Shown here: positions 1 to 7,506 of the stretch, one piece after another | Layout of the letters: the number at the start of each line of letters is the position of its first letter | Position numbering within the stretch: position 1 is the stretch's first letter | Origin: DASRGL01 sp035651115 | GTDB lineage: Bacteria; Armatimonadota; Chthonomonadetes; Chthonomonadales; Chthonomonadaceae | Direction: 5' to 3' | Length of the DNA stretch: 28,364 bases | Assembly (NCBI GenBank): GCA_035651115.1 | Contig: DASRGL010000372.1 | Span: 1 to 28,364, forward strand | Program-made: the position numbers and the translations under genes | The notes under the pieces: model-generated | The model's input: only the letters and a program-made list of their open reading frames with translations | Told to the model about the DNA's origin: nothing | Databases searched by the model: none

Positions 1-3000
1 CCCGCCTACAAACCCAAACGGCGTCGGCGTCGTGCCTGTTCGGTTCACTACCATGCCGAAGGCATCGTAGAGAATGCTATCCGTGACTGCCTGGGTGCTA
101 TCTGTGATGCCTCTGGTGCTGCCAAGAACATCCCCATGATAGAACTTGCTGACTACGCCTCTGCGTTCGCTCAAGCCGGGTGTGTAGACTGCCGCGCCAT
201 CCTTGAGTACCGGACTGGCTGGGCCAGTTCCATCGGTAGCATAGTTGAACGTGCCGGTGCTGTCTACCTTGCGAGTTCGCAGGTCCAGTCCATTGTACTG
301 GAAAGTGTTGGTCGCGCCTCCCGGATAGGTGATGCCGGTCACCCGGTTCTCATAGTCATAGGTCAGTGTGGTCGTCTGCCCGCCGACCGTCACGCTGGTA
401 CAGTTGCCGTTGTTGTCGTAGCCGTAGCTCTTGCTGCCTGCGGTCTGTAGCTTGTCATGGGCATCGTAGGTGTAGTTCGTCGTCACGCCGCCCAGCACCT
501 TCGTCAGCCGGTTGCCGTTGTGATCGTAGGTGTAGGAGATCGAGTAAGCATTACTGCCCGTGCGGACTTCGCTGGTCAACTGATCGGACATATCGTAGCC
601 GAAGGCGGTCACCGAGCCATCGGTATCTGTCCGGCTGGTGACATTGCTGGCGGCATCGTAGCCATAGCTGTAGTGGGCCTGCACGGTCAGATCGCTCTTC
701 CTGTGCCAGATGTCGGTGGTACGGTCGGCGTTGTCGTAGACATAGCTGGTCAGGGAACCGTTGCCATTGGTCAGGCTGGTCAGGCGATTGGCGTTATCGT
801 AGCCATAGGTGGCCGTCTCGCTGTAGGGATTGGTGACCGTCAGCAGCCGATCCGCATTGTCATAGGTATACGTCCAGTTGCCGGTTCCGGTCAGGGTCAT
901 CTGTGTCTGACGGTCGGCATTATCGTAGGTATAGCTGGTCGTACCGTTGGGAGCGGTGATCTGGGTGAGCTTGTCGGCATCATCGTAAGTGTAGCTGGTC
1001 GTGCCGGTGCTGTCGGTCATGCCAGTCAGACGACTGGCATTGTCGTAGCTGAAGCTGGTGTCGGTTCCGGTCGGGTAGTCTATGAGTGTCTGCCTGCTGG
1101 CATTGTCGTAGCTGTAGAGAATCTGCTGTCCCTTACCATCTGTGTGAGACGCTTTATCTCCGTTGGCATTATATGTCCAGCTTTCAGAGGTACTGTCAGG
1201 GTAGCTGGCACTGGTGACCTGGTTCCTTGAGGTATAGGCGTAAGTCGTTGTGTGGTTGTTGCCATCGGTCTGGCTGGAGAGTAGCCCTTTCTGTCCGATG
1301 CCATCATAGGCATAGGTGACGGTATCTCCGTTCCCTTTCGTGACGGTGAGCAGTCGGTTGGCGTTGTCGTAAGTAGCGGTCGTCGCATGGCTATTGGGAT
1401 CGGTAACACTGGTGCTATTGTTGTCGGAGTCATAGGCATAGGTGGTTGTGCCTGCCGGCGTCACGATTGTGGAAAGCCGGAGCCAGTTGTCGTAGCTGTA
1501 GGTCTTCTGGTGGCTCAGGGCATCGGTCACCGAGGTCAGCCTGCCGAGCAGATTGTAGTCATAGCTGGTCTGATGGTTGAGCGCGTCGGTGGCGCTGGTC
1601 GGATGTCCATGCACATTGTAGCCATAGGCTGTCTGATGGTTGAGCGCATCTGTCGCCGTCAGTCGCAAACCGTTGCCGTCATAGGTGTAAGTGGTGGCAT
1701 GGTTGAGGGCATCGGTCACGCTGGTCAGGTTGTCCTGCGCGTCGTAGGCAAAGGTCGTCGTGTGGTTTAGGGGATCGGTGACCGTCAGCATTCGGTTATG
1801 GCTGTTGTAGGTATAGGTCGTCGTGTTCAGGTAGGGGTCTCTGGCGGTCAGGAGGTTGCCGCTGCTGTCGTAGGTGTACTGCCAGTTGAACCCTCGCTTG
1901 TCCGTGATGGTCTGCGGCTGATGGTTGGCTGTGTAGCTGCTGTAATCCGTGTGGTAGTTGAGCGCGTCCTTCTCCTGCGTGACCCTGCCATTGGCATCAT
2001 AGGTGTAGACCGTCTGCTTGCTGTTGGGATCGGTCATGGTCTTGGTGGTGGTCGTGTAGTTGAAGCTGGTCTGGTTGTTGTAGGGGTCTTTGGCCCATTG
2101 CAGGCTGTTGTCGGCGAAGTAGCCGAACGTCCAGTGCTTGCCTCTTGGCGTTGCCAGGTCGGTAATGTCATGCGCCGCGTTGTAGGTGAAAACATAGCTA
2201 TAGGTCACGGCATTGAGAACCGGTAAGTCCACCGAGGAGAGGTTGCCGGAGCCGTCGTAGTGCATCGTCCAGACCCGGTTCAACGGATCGGTGATGGTGT
2301 TGATGCGATTGCTGGTGTAGCTGATGGTGATGGCTCGGCTGGTCGGATCGGTGATGGAGGTGACCAGATTGCCCGTGTAGCCGAGCGTGATGGCGTTGCC
2401 ATTGGTATCCTGGATGCTGGTACAGCGCAGAGAAGTGTTGAAGTTGTACTTGACCTGATTGGGCTTGGTCAGGGTATAGGTGTTGTCACCATTCTTGACC
2501 AGTTTGTCGAAAATGCCTGCCGGGGCGGTGTAGTTGGAGCCGCTCTTGGTGAACTTGTAGGACAGGTCATCGCCCCAGTGAACCGTGAAGTTGCCGGAGC
2601 CATCCACGATGCCGTAGAGGTCGAAGGTGTGCGTCCACTTGTAACCGAGCGTCAGGTTCTGGTTGCTTTCGCTGTTATGCACCAGGCTCAAGGAGACGGG
2701 CAAACCGCCGCGTGCTGTCCAGCCGACGATGGGAATGGCCGTCAACTTGTTGCCATTGATGCTGTTGACCTGGTGGGAGACGATAGGACTGATGGGCTTG
2801 CCGGAGGAAGAGGCGCTGAAACTGTTGAGACTGGGAACAGCAAAGGCGGCTTCCCAGGGATAGGTCGAGCCGGAGAAGAGCGAAGTGGCCGGTTGCACCA
2901 CATCGAAGAAAGCCGAGGCGTAGACACCCGGATTGACTTTGTAGCGCCACTCATAGGTTCCCAACAGCGCCGAACCCGGCGCACTGACCAGCCAGACGCC

Positions 3001-3252
3001 GCTGCCCACCGGCCCCACCACACTCCAGCCGCCGGGACTGCCAGAGGTCGCCACGATCCCACCTCCACTGGCGACCACATCCCAGGTCTGCCCGCCCGCA
3101 GGCGCGTCAGTGCCGGTGGGAAACATGCTGCCGGAGCCTGCCTGGGGGACTTGGGGCAGCGCCGAAGCTGCCGAGCAGAGCCAGAGGCTCCCGCAGAAAG
3201 CCAACACCACGACCAGAGCCACACGGCCCAGCAGCCAAAGACGACAGCGCAT
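1..3252 (-). CDS. Exported RHS/YD-repeat protein, C-terminus beyond window edge
   Basis: An open frame of 1084 codons runs from an ATG at 3252 to the left edge without a stop. Residues 1-40 form a signal peptide (MRCRLW, a long hydrophobic core, an Ala-rich cleavage site near ASA-LP). About residues 200-330 resemble the N-terminal cap of RHS proteins. From about residue 345 there are some two dozen YD repeats of 21 residues (for example TDALNHQTSYDYNLLGRLTS). The last visible residues (LYDAFGMVVNRTG, then PFGFVGG) are the end of the RHS core, normally followed by a GLYxxxxRYYDP motif and a variable C-terminal domain, often a toxin. RHS proteins build a shell around that domain. A near-consensus promoter lies 76-104 bases upstream. 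No partner such as VgrG or an immunity gene is visible. The family call is secure; the C-terminal activity cannot be judged. Confidence 0.92.
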   Translation of the reverse strand, partial: MRCRLWLLGRVALVVVLAFCGSLWLCSAASALPQVPQAGSGSMFPTGTDAPAGGQTWDVVASGGGIVATSGSPGGWSVVGPVGSGVWLVSAPGSALLGTYEWRYKVNPGVYASAFFDVVQPATSLFSGSTYPWEAAFAVPSLNSFSASSSGKPISPIVSHQVNSINGNKLTAIPIVGWTARGGLPVSLSLVHNSESNQNLTLGYKWTHTFDLYGIVDGSGNFTVHWGDDLSYKFTKSGSNYTAPAGIFDKLVKNGDNTYTLTKPNQVKYNFNTSLRCTSIQDTNGNAITLGYTGNLVTSITDPTSRAITISYTSNRINTITDPLNRVWTMHYDGSGNLSSVDLPVLNAVTYSYVFTYNAAHDITDLATPRGKHWTFGYFADNSLQWAKDPYNNQTSFNYTTTTKTMTDPNSKQTVYTYDANGRVTQEKDALNYHTDYSSYTANHQPQTITDKRGFNWQYTYDSSGNLLTARDPYLNTTTYTYNSHNRMLTVTDPLNHTTTFAYDAQDNLTSVTDALNHATTYTYDGNGLRLTATDALNHQTAYGYNVHGHPTSATDALNHQTSYDYNLLGRLTSVTDALSHQKTYSYDNWLRLSTIVTPAGTTTYAYDSDNNSTSVTDPNSHATTATYDNANRLLTVTKGNGDTVTYAYDGIGQKGLLSSQTDGNNHTTTYAYTSRNQVTSASYPDSTSESWTYNANGDKASHTDGKGQQILYSYDNASRQTLIDYPTGTDTSFSYDNASRLTGMTDSTGTTSYTYDDADKLTQITAPNGTTSYTYDNADRQTQMTLTGTGNWTYTYDNADRLLTVTNPYSETATYGYDNANRLTSLTNGNGSLTSYVYDNADRTTDIWHRKSDLTVQAHYSYGYDAASNVTSRTDTDGSVTAFGYDMSDQLTSEVRTGSNAYSISYTYDHNGNRLTKVLGGVTTNYTYDAHDKLQTAGSKSYGYDNNGNCTSVTVGGQTTTLTYDYENRVTGITYPGGATNTFQYNGLDLRTRKVDSTGTFNYATDGTGPASPVLKDGAAVYTPGLSERRGVVSKFYHGDVLGSTRGITDSTQAVTDSILYDAFGMVVNRTGTTPTPFGFVGG
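400..2230 (-). repeat. In-frame array of ~63-bp RHS/YD repeats
   Basis: Degenerate direct repeats with a period of about 60-63 bases lie inside the RHS gene. On the plus strand each unit carries a variant of gtagctgta followed by gcatcggtcac. The period is especially clear between 1490 and 1750, where successive units are 63 bases apart. The array encodes the YD repeats and explains the glycine/valine-rich open frames on the opposite strand. Confidence 0.85.
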
Positions 3253-3327
3253 TCCATCCTTCGCTTTCTCCGGCTTTTGTACGGTTCGCAGGCCCGACAG
3301 AAGCAGGCAACCAAGACGATTGCGCTT

Positions 3328-3356
3328 AGTATAGCGAACATTTCGCACCGTGTCAA
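3328..3356 (-). promoter_or_regulatory. Sigma-70-type promoter of the RHS gene
   Basis: On the minus strand TTGACA (3351-3356) is followed after exactly 17 bases by TATACT (3328-3333). The predicted start of transcription is near 3321, giving a leader of about 70 bases before the ATG at 3252. A purine-rich stretch (GGAG...AAGG) precedes that ATG. Confidence 0.75.
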
Positions 3357-3428
3357 GGCTCTGTTGAAAATTTTAGCAAGAAAGTTTTGGCCTACGGGGG
3401 GGGCAATTCCTGGAAGAATCAAGCGCAG

Positions 3429-5204
3429 TCAACGCGGGAAGACGACGGTGGCGGCAATGCCGCCGGATGCATTCTCCAACGTGAACACCCCCTGCAAATC
3501 CCCCCGCACCAGCGTCTCCACGATGCTCAAACCCAGGCTGTCGCTGCCGCGCGGCGTGAAACCCTCCGGCAACGCCTCCCCGTCGTTCTCCACCGTCAGC
3601 TTTAGCTCCGTCTCCCCCTCCTCCAACCGGAGATGCACCCGCCCCTCGGAGAGCGTGCGGAACCCATGCTCCACCGCGTTCTGCACCAACTCGTTGAGAA
3701 CCAGCGCCACCGCCGTCGCCTTGTTCAACGGCAGCACGAAATCATCCCCCTCCACCTGGGTGTGGATGACTTTGTCGGGAGGAACCACGCTCTGCTGCGT
3801 GTCGTGCAGGATGCTCTCGGCCAGCTTCTTGACCGAGACCACATCCAGGTCGTCGCGGGTGAGGAGTTCATGCACGTTGGAGATGGCGAGGATGCGGTTG
3901 AGGGTGTCGTTGAGGGCGTCCTCGACGGTGGTGTACTTGCTGAAACGCATCTCCAAGCGCACGAGGCTGACGATCTGTTGGAGGTTGTTCTTGACCCGGT
4001 GGTGCATCTCCTGGACCACCGCCGACTTGACCATCAGCTTGGCGTGTTCGATGGCGAGGGCCGCCTGCGTTCCCAGCGCCTGGAGGATGGCGATCTCTTC
4101 GCGGCTGAAGGGATGCAGCTTCTCGGTGTAGCAGTTGAGGACACCGATGGCCTCGCCCTTGACCATCAGGGGAACGCTTGCCATCGAGCGCACCCCGGCT
4201 TTCTGAGCGATGTCGGGGAAGATGTACTCCGGGGCGTTCTGCACGTCCAGCACCGTCAGCACCCGTTTCTCGGCCACCGCCCGCCCGGAGACGCTCTCAC
4301 CGATCTTGAGGTTGGGCTTCTTGGTGTACTCTTTGCTGTCGGCCTGGGTCGCCTTGATGACCAGTTCGCCCTTGTCCGTATCCACGAGCATGACGGTGCA
4401 GATTTTGTAGCCCATGGTGCGGGCGGTCATGGTCACGAACAGCAGCAGTAGTTCTTCCAGGTACATGTTGGAGGTGATGGCCTGGCTGACTTCGGAGAGG
4501 GTGTGGAGTTGGTCGGCGTGGCGTTCGAGTTGGCGGAAGCGGCGGCTTCTTTCGATGGCTCCGGCGACCTGGTTGGCGATGCCGGAGAGCAGGCGCACCT
4601 GATGGCGGGTGTAGTCGTGGGGGCGGCGGGTGCGGACATTGATGACGCCCAGAATGTCGCCTCTTGCCACCAGCGGCACGGAGAGCATGGATTCGTACTC
4701 GCCTTCGAGCATCTCCGGGAAGTACTTGAACCGGTGATCCTGGTACGCCTGCCGACTGACCGACACCGGTTTGCGCTCCCGCGCCACCCAGCCCGTGATG
4801 CCCTCGCCCAGTTTCAGGCGAATCTTGCCGACCATGCCGGAAAAGCTCTCATCGGCGGCGCGCAGCACCAGCTCCTCTTTGGCCGAGTCGAACAGGTAGA
4901 CCTGGCACGAATCTGTCCCCGTGATCTGGATGGCGATGTCCGCCGTGACCTTGAGCATCTCCTCCAGGTCGAAGGCCGAGCCGGTCGCCTCTCCGACACG
5001 ACGCAGCGCCTCCGCCTCGCCGCGCTTCTCGTCCAGTTCGGCGCGCAGGCGCTCGATCAGCACGGTCGCGTCGCGCAGTTGGCGGTCGCGGTAGTCGAGT
5101 TCCTGTTGCAGGATGGCGACATCCGGGTCGTCCGTGCGCCGCAGGGCGGCGAACAGACGGCGCGTGCGCCAGGGGGTGCGGAGTCGGCTGAAACGTTCTT
5201 TCAT
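3429..5204 (-). CDS. GAF-GAF sensor histidine kinase (HisKA_2 type)
   Basis: The protein has 591 residues and no membrane segment, so it is a cytoplasmic sensor. A coiled coil (about 28-70) is followed by two GAF domains (about 75-220 and 235-390), which bind small ligands. Next comes an HisKA_2 dimerisation helix with EMHHRVKNNLQQI (399-411), whose H402 is the likely phospho-acceptor, and an ATPase domain with N-box LNELVQNAVEHG (503-514). Kinases of this class pair with ANTAR regulators, as in mycobacterial PdtaS/PdtaR and enterococcal EutW/EutV, and the gene directly upstream encodes one. The signal is probably a soluble metabolite, but nothing shows which. No strong ribosome site precedes the ATG; the 72-base gap to the regulator gene holds a 16-bp hairpin. 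Confidence 0.93.
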   Translation of the reverse strand: MKERFSRLRTPWRTRRLFAALRRTDDPDVAILQQELDYRDRQLRDATVLIERLRAELDEKRGEAEALRRVGEATGSAFDLEEMLKVTADIAIQITGTDSCQVYLFDSAKEELVLRAADESFSGMVGKIRLKLGEGITGWVARERKPVSVSRQAYQDHRFKYFPEMLEGEYESMLSVPLVARGDILGVINVRTRRPHDYTRHQVRLLSGIANQVAGAIERSRRFRQLERHADQLHTLSEVSQAITSNMYLEELLLLFVTMTARTMGYKICTVMLVDTDKGELVIKATQADSKEYTKKPNLKIGESVSGRAVAEKRVLTVLDVQNAPEYIFPDIAQKAGVRSMASVPLMVKGEAIGVLNCYTEKLHPFSREEIAILQALGTQAALAIEHAKLMVKSAVVQEMHHRVKNNLQQIVSLVRLEMRFSKYTTVEDALNDTLNRILAISNVHELLTRDDLDVVSVKKLAESILHDTQQSVVPPDKVIHTQVEGDDFVLPLNKATAVALVLNELVQNAVEHGFRTLSEGRVHLRLEEGETELKLTVENDGEALPEGFTPRGSDSLGLSIVETLVRGDLQGVFTLENASGGIAATVVFPR

Positions 5205-5215
5205 GGTCAGGCTTT

Positions 5216-5270
5216 GCCCTCATCCTCCTTCCCTCTCCCACGCTGCGGGAGAGGGAAGGAGGGTAAGGGC
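5216..5270. repeat. Perfect 16-bp intergenic hairpin between regulator and kinase genes
   Basis: Arms at 5224-5239 and 5247-5262 are exact inverted repeats (left arm CCTCCTTCCCTCTCCC) around a 7-base loop, with an outer GCCCT/AGGGC pair (5216-5220, 5266-5270). There is no T-tract, so it is not a standard terminator. It fills most of the gap between the response regulator stop and the kinase start. On the minus strand one arm includes an AAGGAGG sequence that the hairpin would mask. Confidence 0.8.
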
Positions 5271-5276
5271 CTGCTT

Positions 5277-5858
5277 TTAGACGTTGTGCGCGATGATGAT
5301 GGCCTCGGCGATCTCACGCATGGATTTACGCGTGTTCATGCTCTGGACCTGGATGCGGCGGAACGCCTCCTGCTCCTTCAGGCCGTACTGATCCATCAGG
5401 ATGCCTTTGGCGCGGTCTACCGATTTGCGCGTCTCCAGTTTGTCTTCCAGGTCGGCGGCCTGCTCCTCGATCTTGAGGAAAGCGTCCCAGCGCGCGACCG
5501 CGACCTCGATCTGGGGCATCAGGTCGGCCTCTTTGAACGGCTTGACCAGATAGGAGAAGACACCCGCTTCTTTCGCCCGGTTGACCAGGTCTATCTGGCT
5601 GTAGGCGGTGAGCAGCAGCACGGGCGCGATCTTCTCGTCCGTGATGATCTTGGCGGCGTCTATCCCGTCGAGTTCCGGCATCTTGATGTCGAGAATGACG
5701 ACATCGGGTTTGAGGTTGCGGACGGTCTCCAGGGCTTTGGCGCCGTCTCCGGCCTCCCCGACGACATCGTAGCCGCAGTCCTCCAGCATCTTCTTCAGGT
5801 CGAGGCGGATGATCGGCTCATCATCAGCGATTACAATACGAAGTGGCTTGTCGCTCAA
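5277..5858 (-). CDS. ANTAR-domain response regulator
   Basis: The protein has 193 residues. An N-terminal receiver domain has the acidic pair (IADDEP, 10-14), phospho-acceptor D57 in VILDIKMP, T84 in LLLTAYS and K106 in YLVKPF. A coiled linker (about 122-142) leads to a C-terminal ANTAR domain (about 140-190) with KGILMDQYGLKEQEAFRRIQ. ANTAR regulators bind RNA and, when phosphorylated, usually prevent transcription termination in leader RNAs. The start is a TTG at 5858 preceded by GGGAGG at good spacing. The neighbouring GAF/HisKA_2 kinase is the obvious partner. Its own leader, if transcribed from the promoter at 6184-6213, is about 320 bases long. RNA targets are not known. Confidence 0.94.
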   Translation of the reverse strand: MSDKPLRIVIADDEPIIRLDLKKMLEDCGYDVVGEAGDGAKALETVRNLKPDVVILDIKMPELDGIDAAKIITDEKIAPVLLLTAYSQIDLVNRAKEAGVFSYLVKPFKEADLMPQIEVAVARWDAFLKIEEQAADLEDKLETRKSVDRAKGILMDQYGLKEQEAFRRIQVQSMNTRKSMREIAEAIIIAHNV

Positions 5859-6164
5859 AGGTTTCCTCCCAGGCTGCTATCTTAAAGATTCGGAACGCGG
5901 CGCGGCAAACTCCTATCTCCTCGAGGGGAGCGCAGGACGGCATCGGGGACGGCCGTAACAGACAGGCGGAAGGCGGACACGCAAGGGAGTCGAGCCAACA
6001 AGCAGCAAGTGCCGGAACAGAAGCCACCCGGAAGCGGAAGAGGAACCAGGAGGTGACGCGCGCTGCACGCCCGTCTGAGGGCGTTCCTGCAAAAGCGACG
6101 GCTTCCTCTTCGATGCCGCGCGCGTTATATTCGGCGAAGGCCGGTGGTAGAGACAAGGGTTAAC

Positions 6165-6193
6165 TTGACGCTTTCTACCGCCTATTATATAAT
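6165..6193 (+). promoter_or_regulatory. Promoter of the membrane-protein operon
   Basis: TTGACG (6165-6170) and TATAAT (6188-6193) are separated by 17 bases, close to the sigma-70 consensus. Transcription would start near 6200. The -10 box overlaps that of an opposed promoter. Confidence 0.8.
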
Positions 6194-6213
6194 AGTTCGC
6201 GGGCATTTGTCAA
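6184..6213 (-). promoter_or_regulatory. Opposed promoter toward the ANTAR regulator
   Basis: On the minus strand TTGACA (6208-6213) and TATAAT (6184-6189) are separated by 18 bases. The -10 box lies in the palindrome TATTATATAATA shared with the plus-strand promoter, so both cannot be occupied at once. Transcription would start near 6177, about 320 bases before the regulator start codon. Confidence 0.75.
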
Positions 6214-6303
6214 AGCGTTTTTTTGGCGCATGTCCGTTGCAGGTCTGCCGGCCTGAGTCGGAACCCGAAAATTTGGCAGAAAGTCAGGAGTTACTGGCCC
6301 CTT

Positions 6304-7320
6304 ATGGATAATCTATCGCCTAAAGCGTCGCCTGCATCGGATACGCCTGTCTCTGCTCTGACCCTGATCGAGACGGCGCGCTCTGAGGAACCGCCACCTC
6401 TTTCGACTCCTCTCAACACCCCTGCGCGCGGCGCAGAAGACAGAAAGAAGGCGTTCGGCCTGGCGCTGCTCTGTCTCCTGTTCTGGCAGGTCACGTTGCG
6501 TATCCCCATCGGACACGTCGCCATTGTCTGGACGACGACGCTGCTCTATCTACTGCTGACGCTTCTCTTTACGGTTCGGACGGCCCGCGCGTTGCGCTCG
6601 CCCGCTGTGCAGAGGATGAGTCTGCTGCTCTCTGTTGTACTCGCGCTGCCCGCCGTCCTCGTCCCTATTCTCCTTTTCAGCTATCCCCAATGGGGAGGAT
6701 GGCACGCGCTCAGCCCTTTTCTGAACGGCTATTTTCTCCTCTTACGCGCAGTACCGGGACTAAAAGGACTGCTGCTCATCTGGTTCGCGGCTAGCTTGGG
6801 AGTCTGCCTATCGCGCCTGGTGCGGGAATTCAAACTGCTGTTGCCGATGGCGGTGGCTCTGGCTCTGGTAGACCTCTATGTAGTCTTCGGGGGCGGCCTG
6901 GTGACGCAGGCCCATCAGGGCGAGAACCGGGGTGCAGAGATAGCTATGAAGACAATGCTGGTCAACTTGCCGAGGCCGACGGCGCATCCCCCGAGCGGAG
7001 CCGAACCGATGCAGCTGGCGGTCGGTTTTGCAGACTTTATGTTCCTTGCGCTCTTCTTCGCCTGTTTTGCACGGTTCGGTATCCCTTCGCGGACAACCTT
7101 TATTGTGGTCAGCAGTGTATTGGCCGCCTATATGGTTCTCGTCGGCGTGACAGGTTGGGCGATGCCTGCGCTGGTTCCGATTGCGGTCGTGGTCATCGGT
7201 ATGAATCTGCGTCGATTCCGCTATGAGCGCAGCGAAGCTTTTGCGCTGCTCTATGCCGGGGTCATCATGGCGGTGGTCGCAGGCTGCTACTTCTTCGTCA
7301 ATCGCACGCCCATCAAATGA
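6304..7320 (+). CDS. Polytopic membrane protein, presenilin/SPP-like aspartyl protease candidate
   Basis: The protein has 338 residues: a polar, proline-rich N-terminus (1-48) and about nine or ten membrane helices. Three motifs fall in the order and setting of intramembrane aspartyl proteases. They are an Asp inside a helix (ALVDLYVVFGGG, D190), a 50-residue hydrophilic loop followed by a helix starting VGFADFMF (D244, compare presenilin GLGDFIF), and two helices later MPALVP (288-290, compare the PAL motif). Such enzymes cut membrane segments of other proteins. The GxGD motif is changed to GFAD and the usual YD to VD, so homology is remote and unproven; it could be an unrelated transporter-like protein. 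The ATG at 6304 has AGGAG 13 bases upstream; an in-frame TTG at 6223 is the alternative. It leads an operon with the next two genes. Confidence 0.5.
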   Translation: MDNLSPKASPASDTPVSALTLIETARSEEPPPLSTPLNTPARGAEDRKKAFGLALLCLLFWQVTLRIPIGHVAIVWTTTLLYLLLTLLFTVRTARALRSPAVQRMSLLLSVVLALPAVLVPILLFSYPQWGGWHALSPFLNGYFLLLRAVPGLKGLLLIWFAASLGVCLSRLVREFKLLLPMAVALALVDLYVVFGGGLVTQAHQGENRGAEIAMKTMLVNLPRPTAHPPSGAEPMQLAVGFADFMFLALFFACFARFGIPSRTTFIVVSSVLAAYMVLVGVTGWAMPALVPIAVVVIGMNLRRFRYERSEAFALLYAGVIMAVVAGCYFFVNRTPIK

Positions 7321-7333
7321 AAGAAACTTCCTG

Positions 7334-7504
7334 ATGCCGACTTCCCGTAAAATCTGGGGCGGCTTTGTGTGCGCCCTCGGCCTGCTGTGGCTGGTCGGCG
7401 GCGTGTGCGGCTATTTGCAGGGCGACTGGCGGATGGCGCTGCTGGTCTTCTGCGGCATCGTCCTGCTGTGCCTGGGCCGCAGCCTTTTGCGGGGTCGGGT
7501 TTAA
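7334..7504 (+). CDS. Two-helix small membrane protein
   Basis: A 56-residue protein starting MPTSRKIWGG, with two hydrophobic helices (about 9-28 and 33-48) joined by a short QGDW turn and a basic C-terminus (RSLLRGRV). It starts 13 bases after the upstream gene stops and ends two bases before the next start, so it is part of one transcript. No family is recognised. A small accessory subunit of one of the neighbouring membrane proteins is possible, but only position supports this. Confidence 0.6.
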   Translation: MPTSRKIWGGFVCALGLLWLVGGVCGYLQGDWRMALLVFCGIVLLCLGRSLLRGRV

Positions 7505-7506
7505 GG

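Larger units (their letters stand above)
5859..6303. other. 445-base divergent intergenic region
   Basis: No convincing gene lies here. The region holds the overlapping divergent promoters (6165-6213), a long leader for the ANTAR regulator on the minus strand, and a short leader for the membrane-protein operon on the plus strand. Within the minus-strand leader a 6-bp hairpin with a six-base loop occurs at 6067-6084. A minus-strand open frame (5824-6156) crosses the regulator start in another frame and has no family features. Confidence 0.6.

Noticed and set aside
400..2230. Regular repeats that might be a CRISPR array
   Set aside because: Units are degenerate, in frame, about 63 bases long and encode YD repeats; there are no constant repeats with unique spacers.
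457..4131. Long plus-strand open frames with VGIG/IVVG-rich or arginine-rich translations
   Set aside because: They lie opposite the RHS and histidine kinase genes. Their apparent repeats mirror the YD repeats, and no family motif or ribosome site supports them.
5824..6156. 110-codon minus-strand frame in the leader of the ANTAR regulator
   Set aside because: It overlaps the regulator start in another frame and shows no family similarity or convincing ribosome site.
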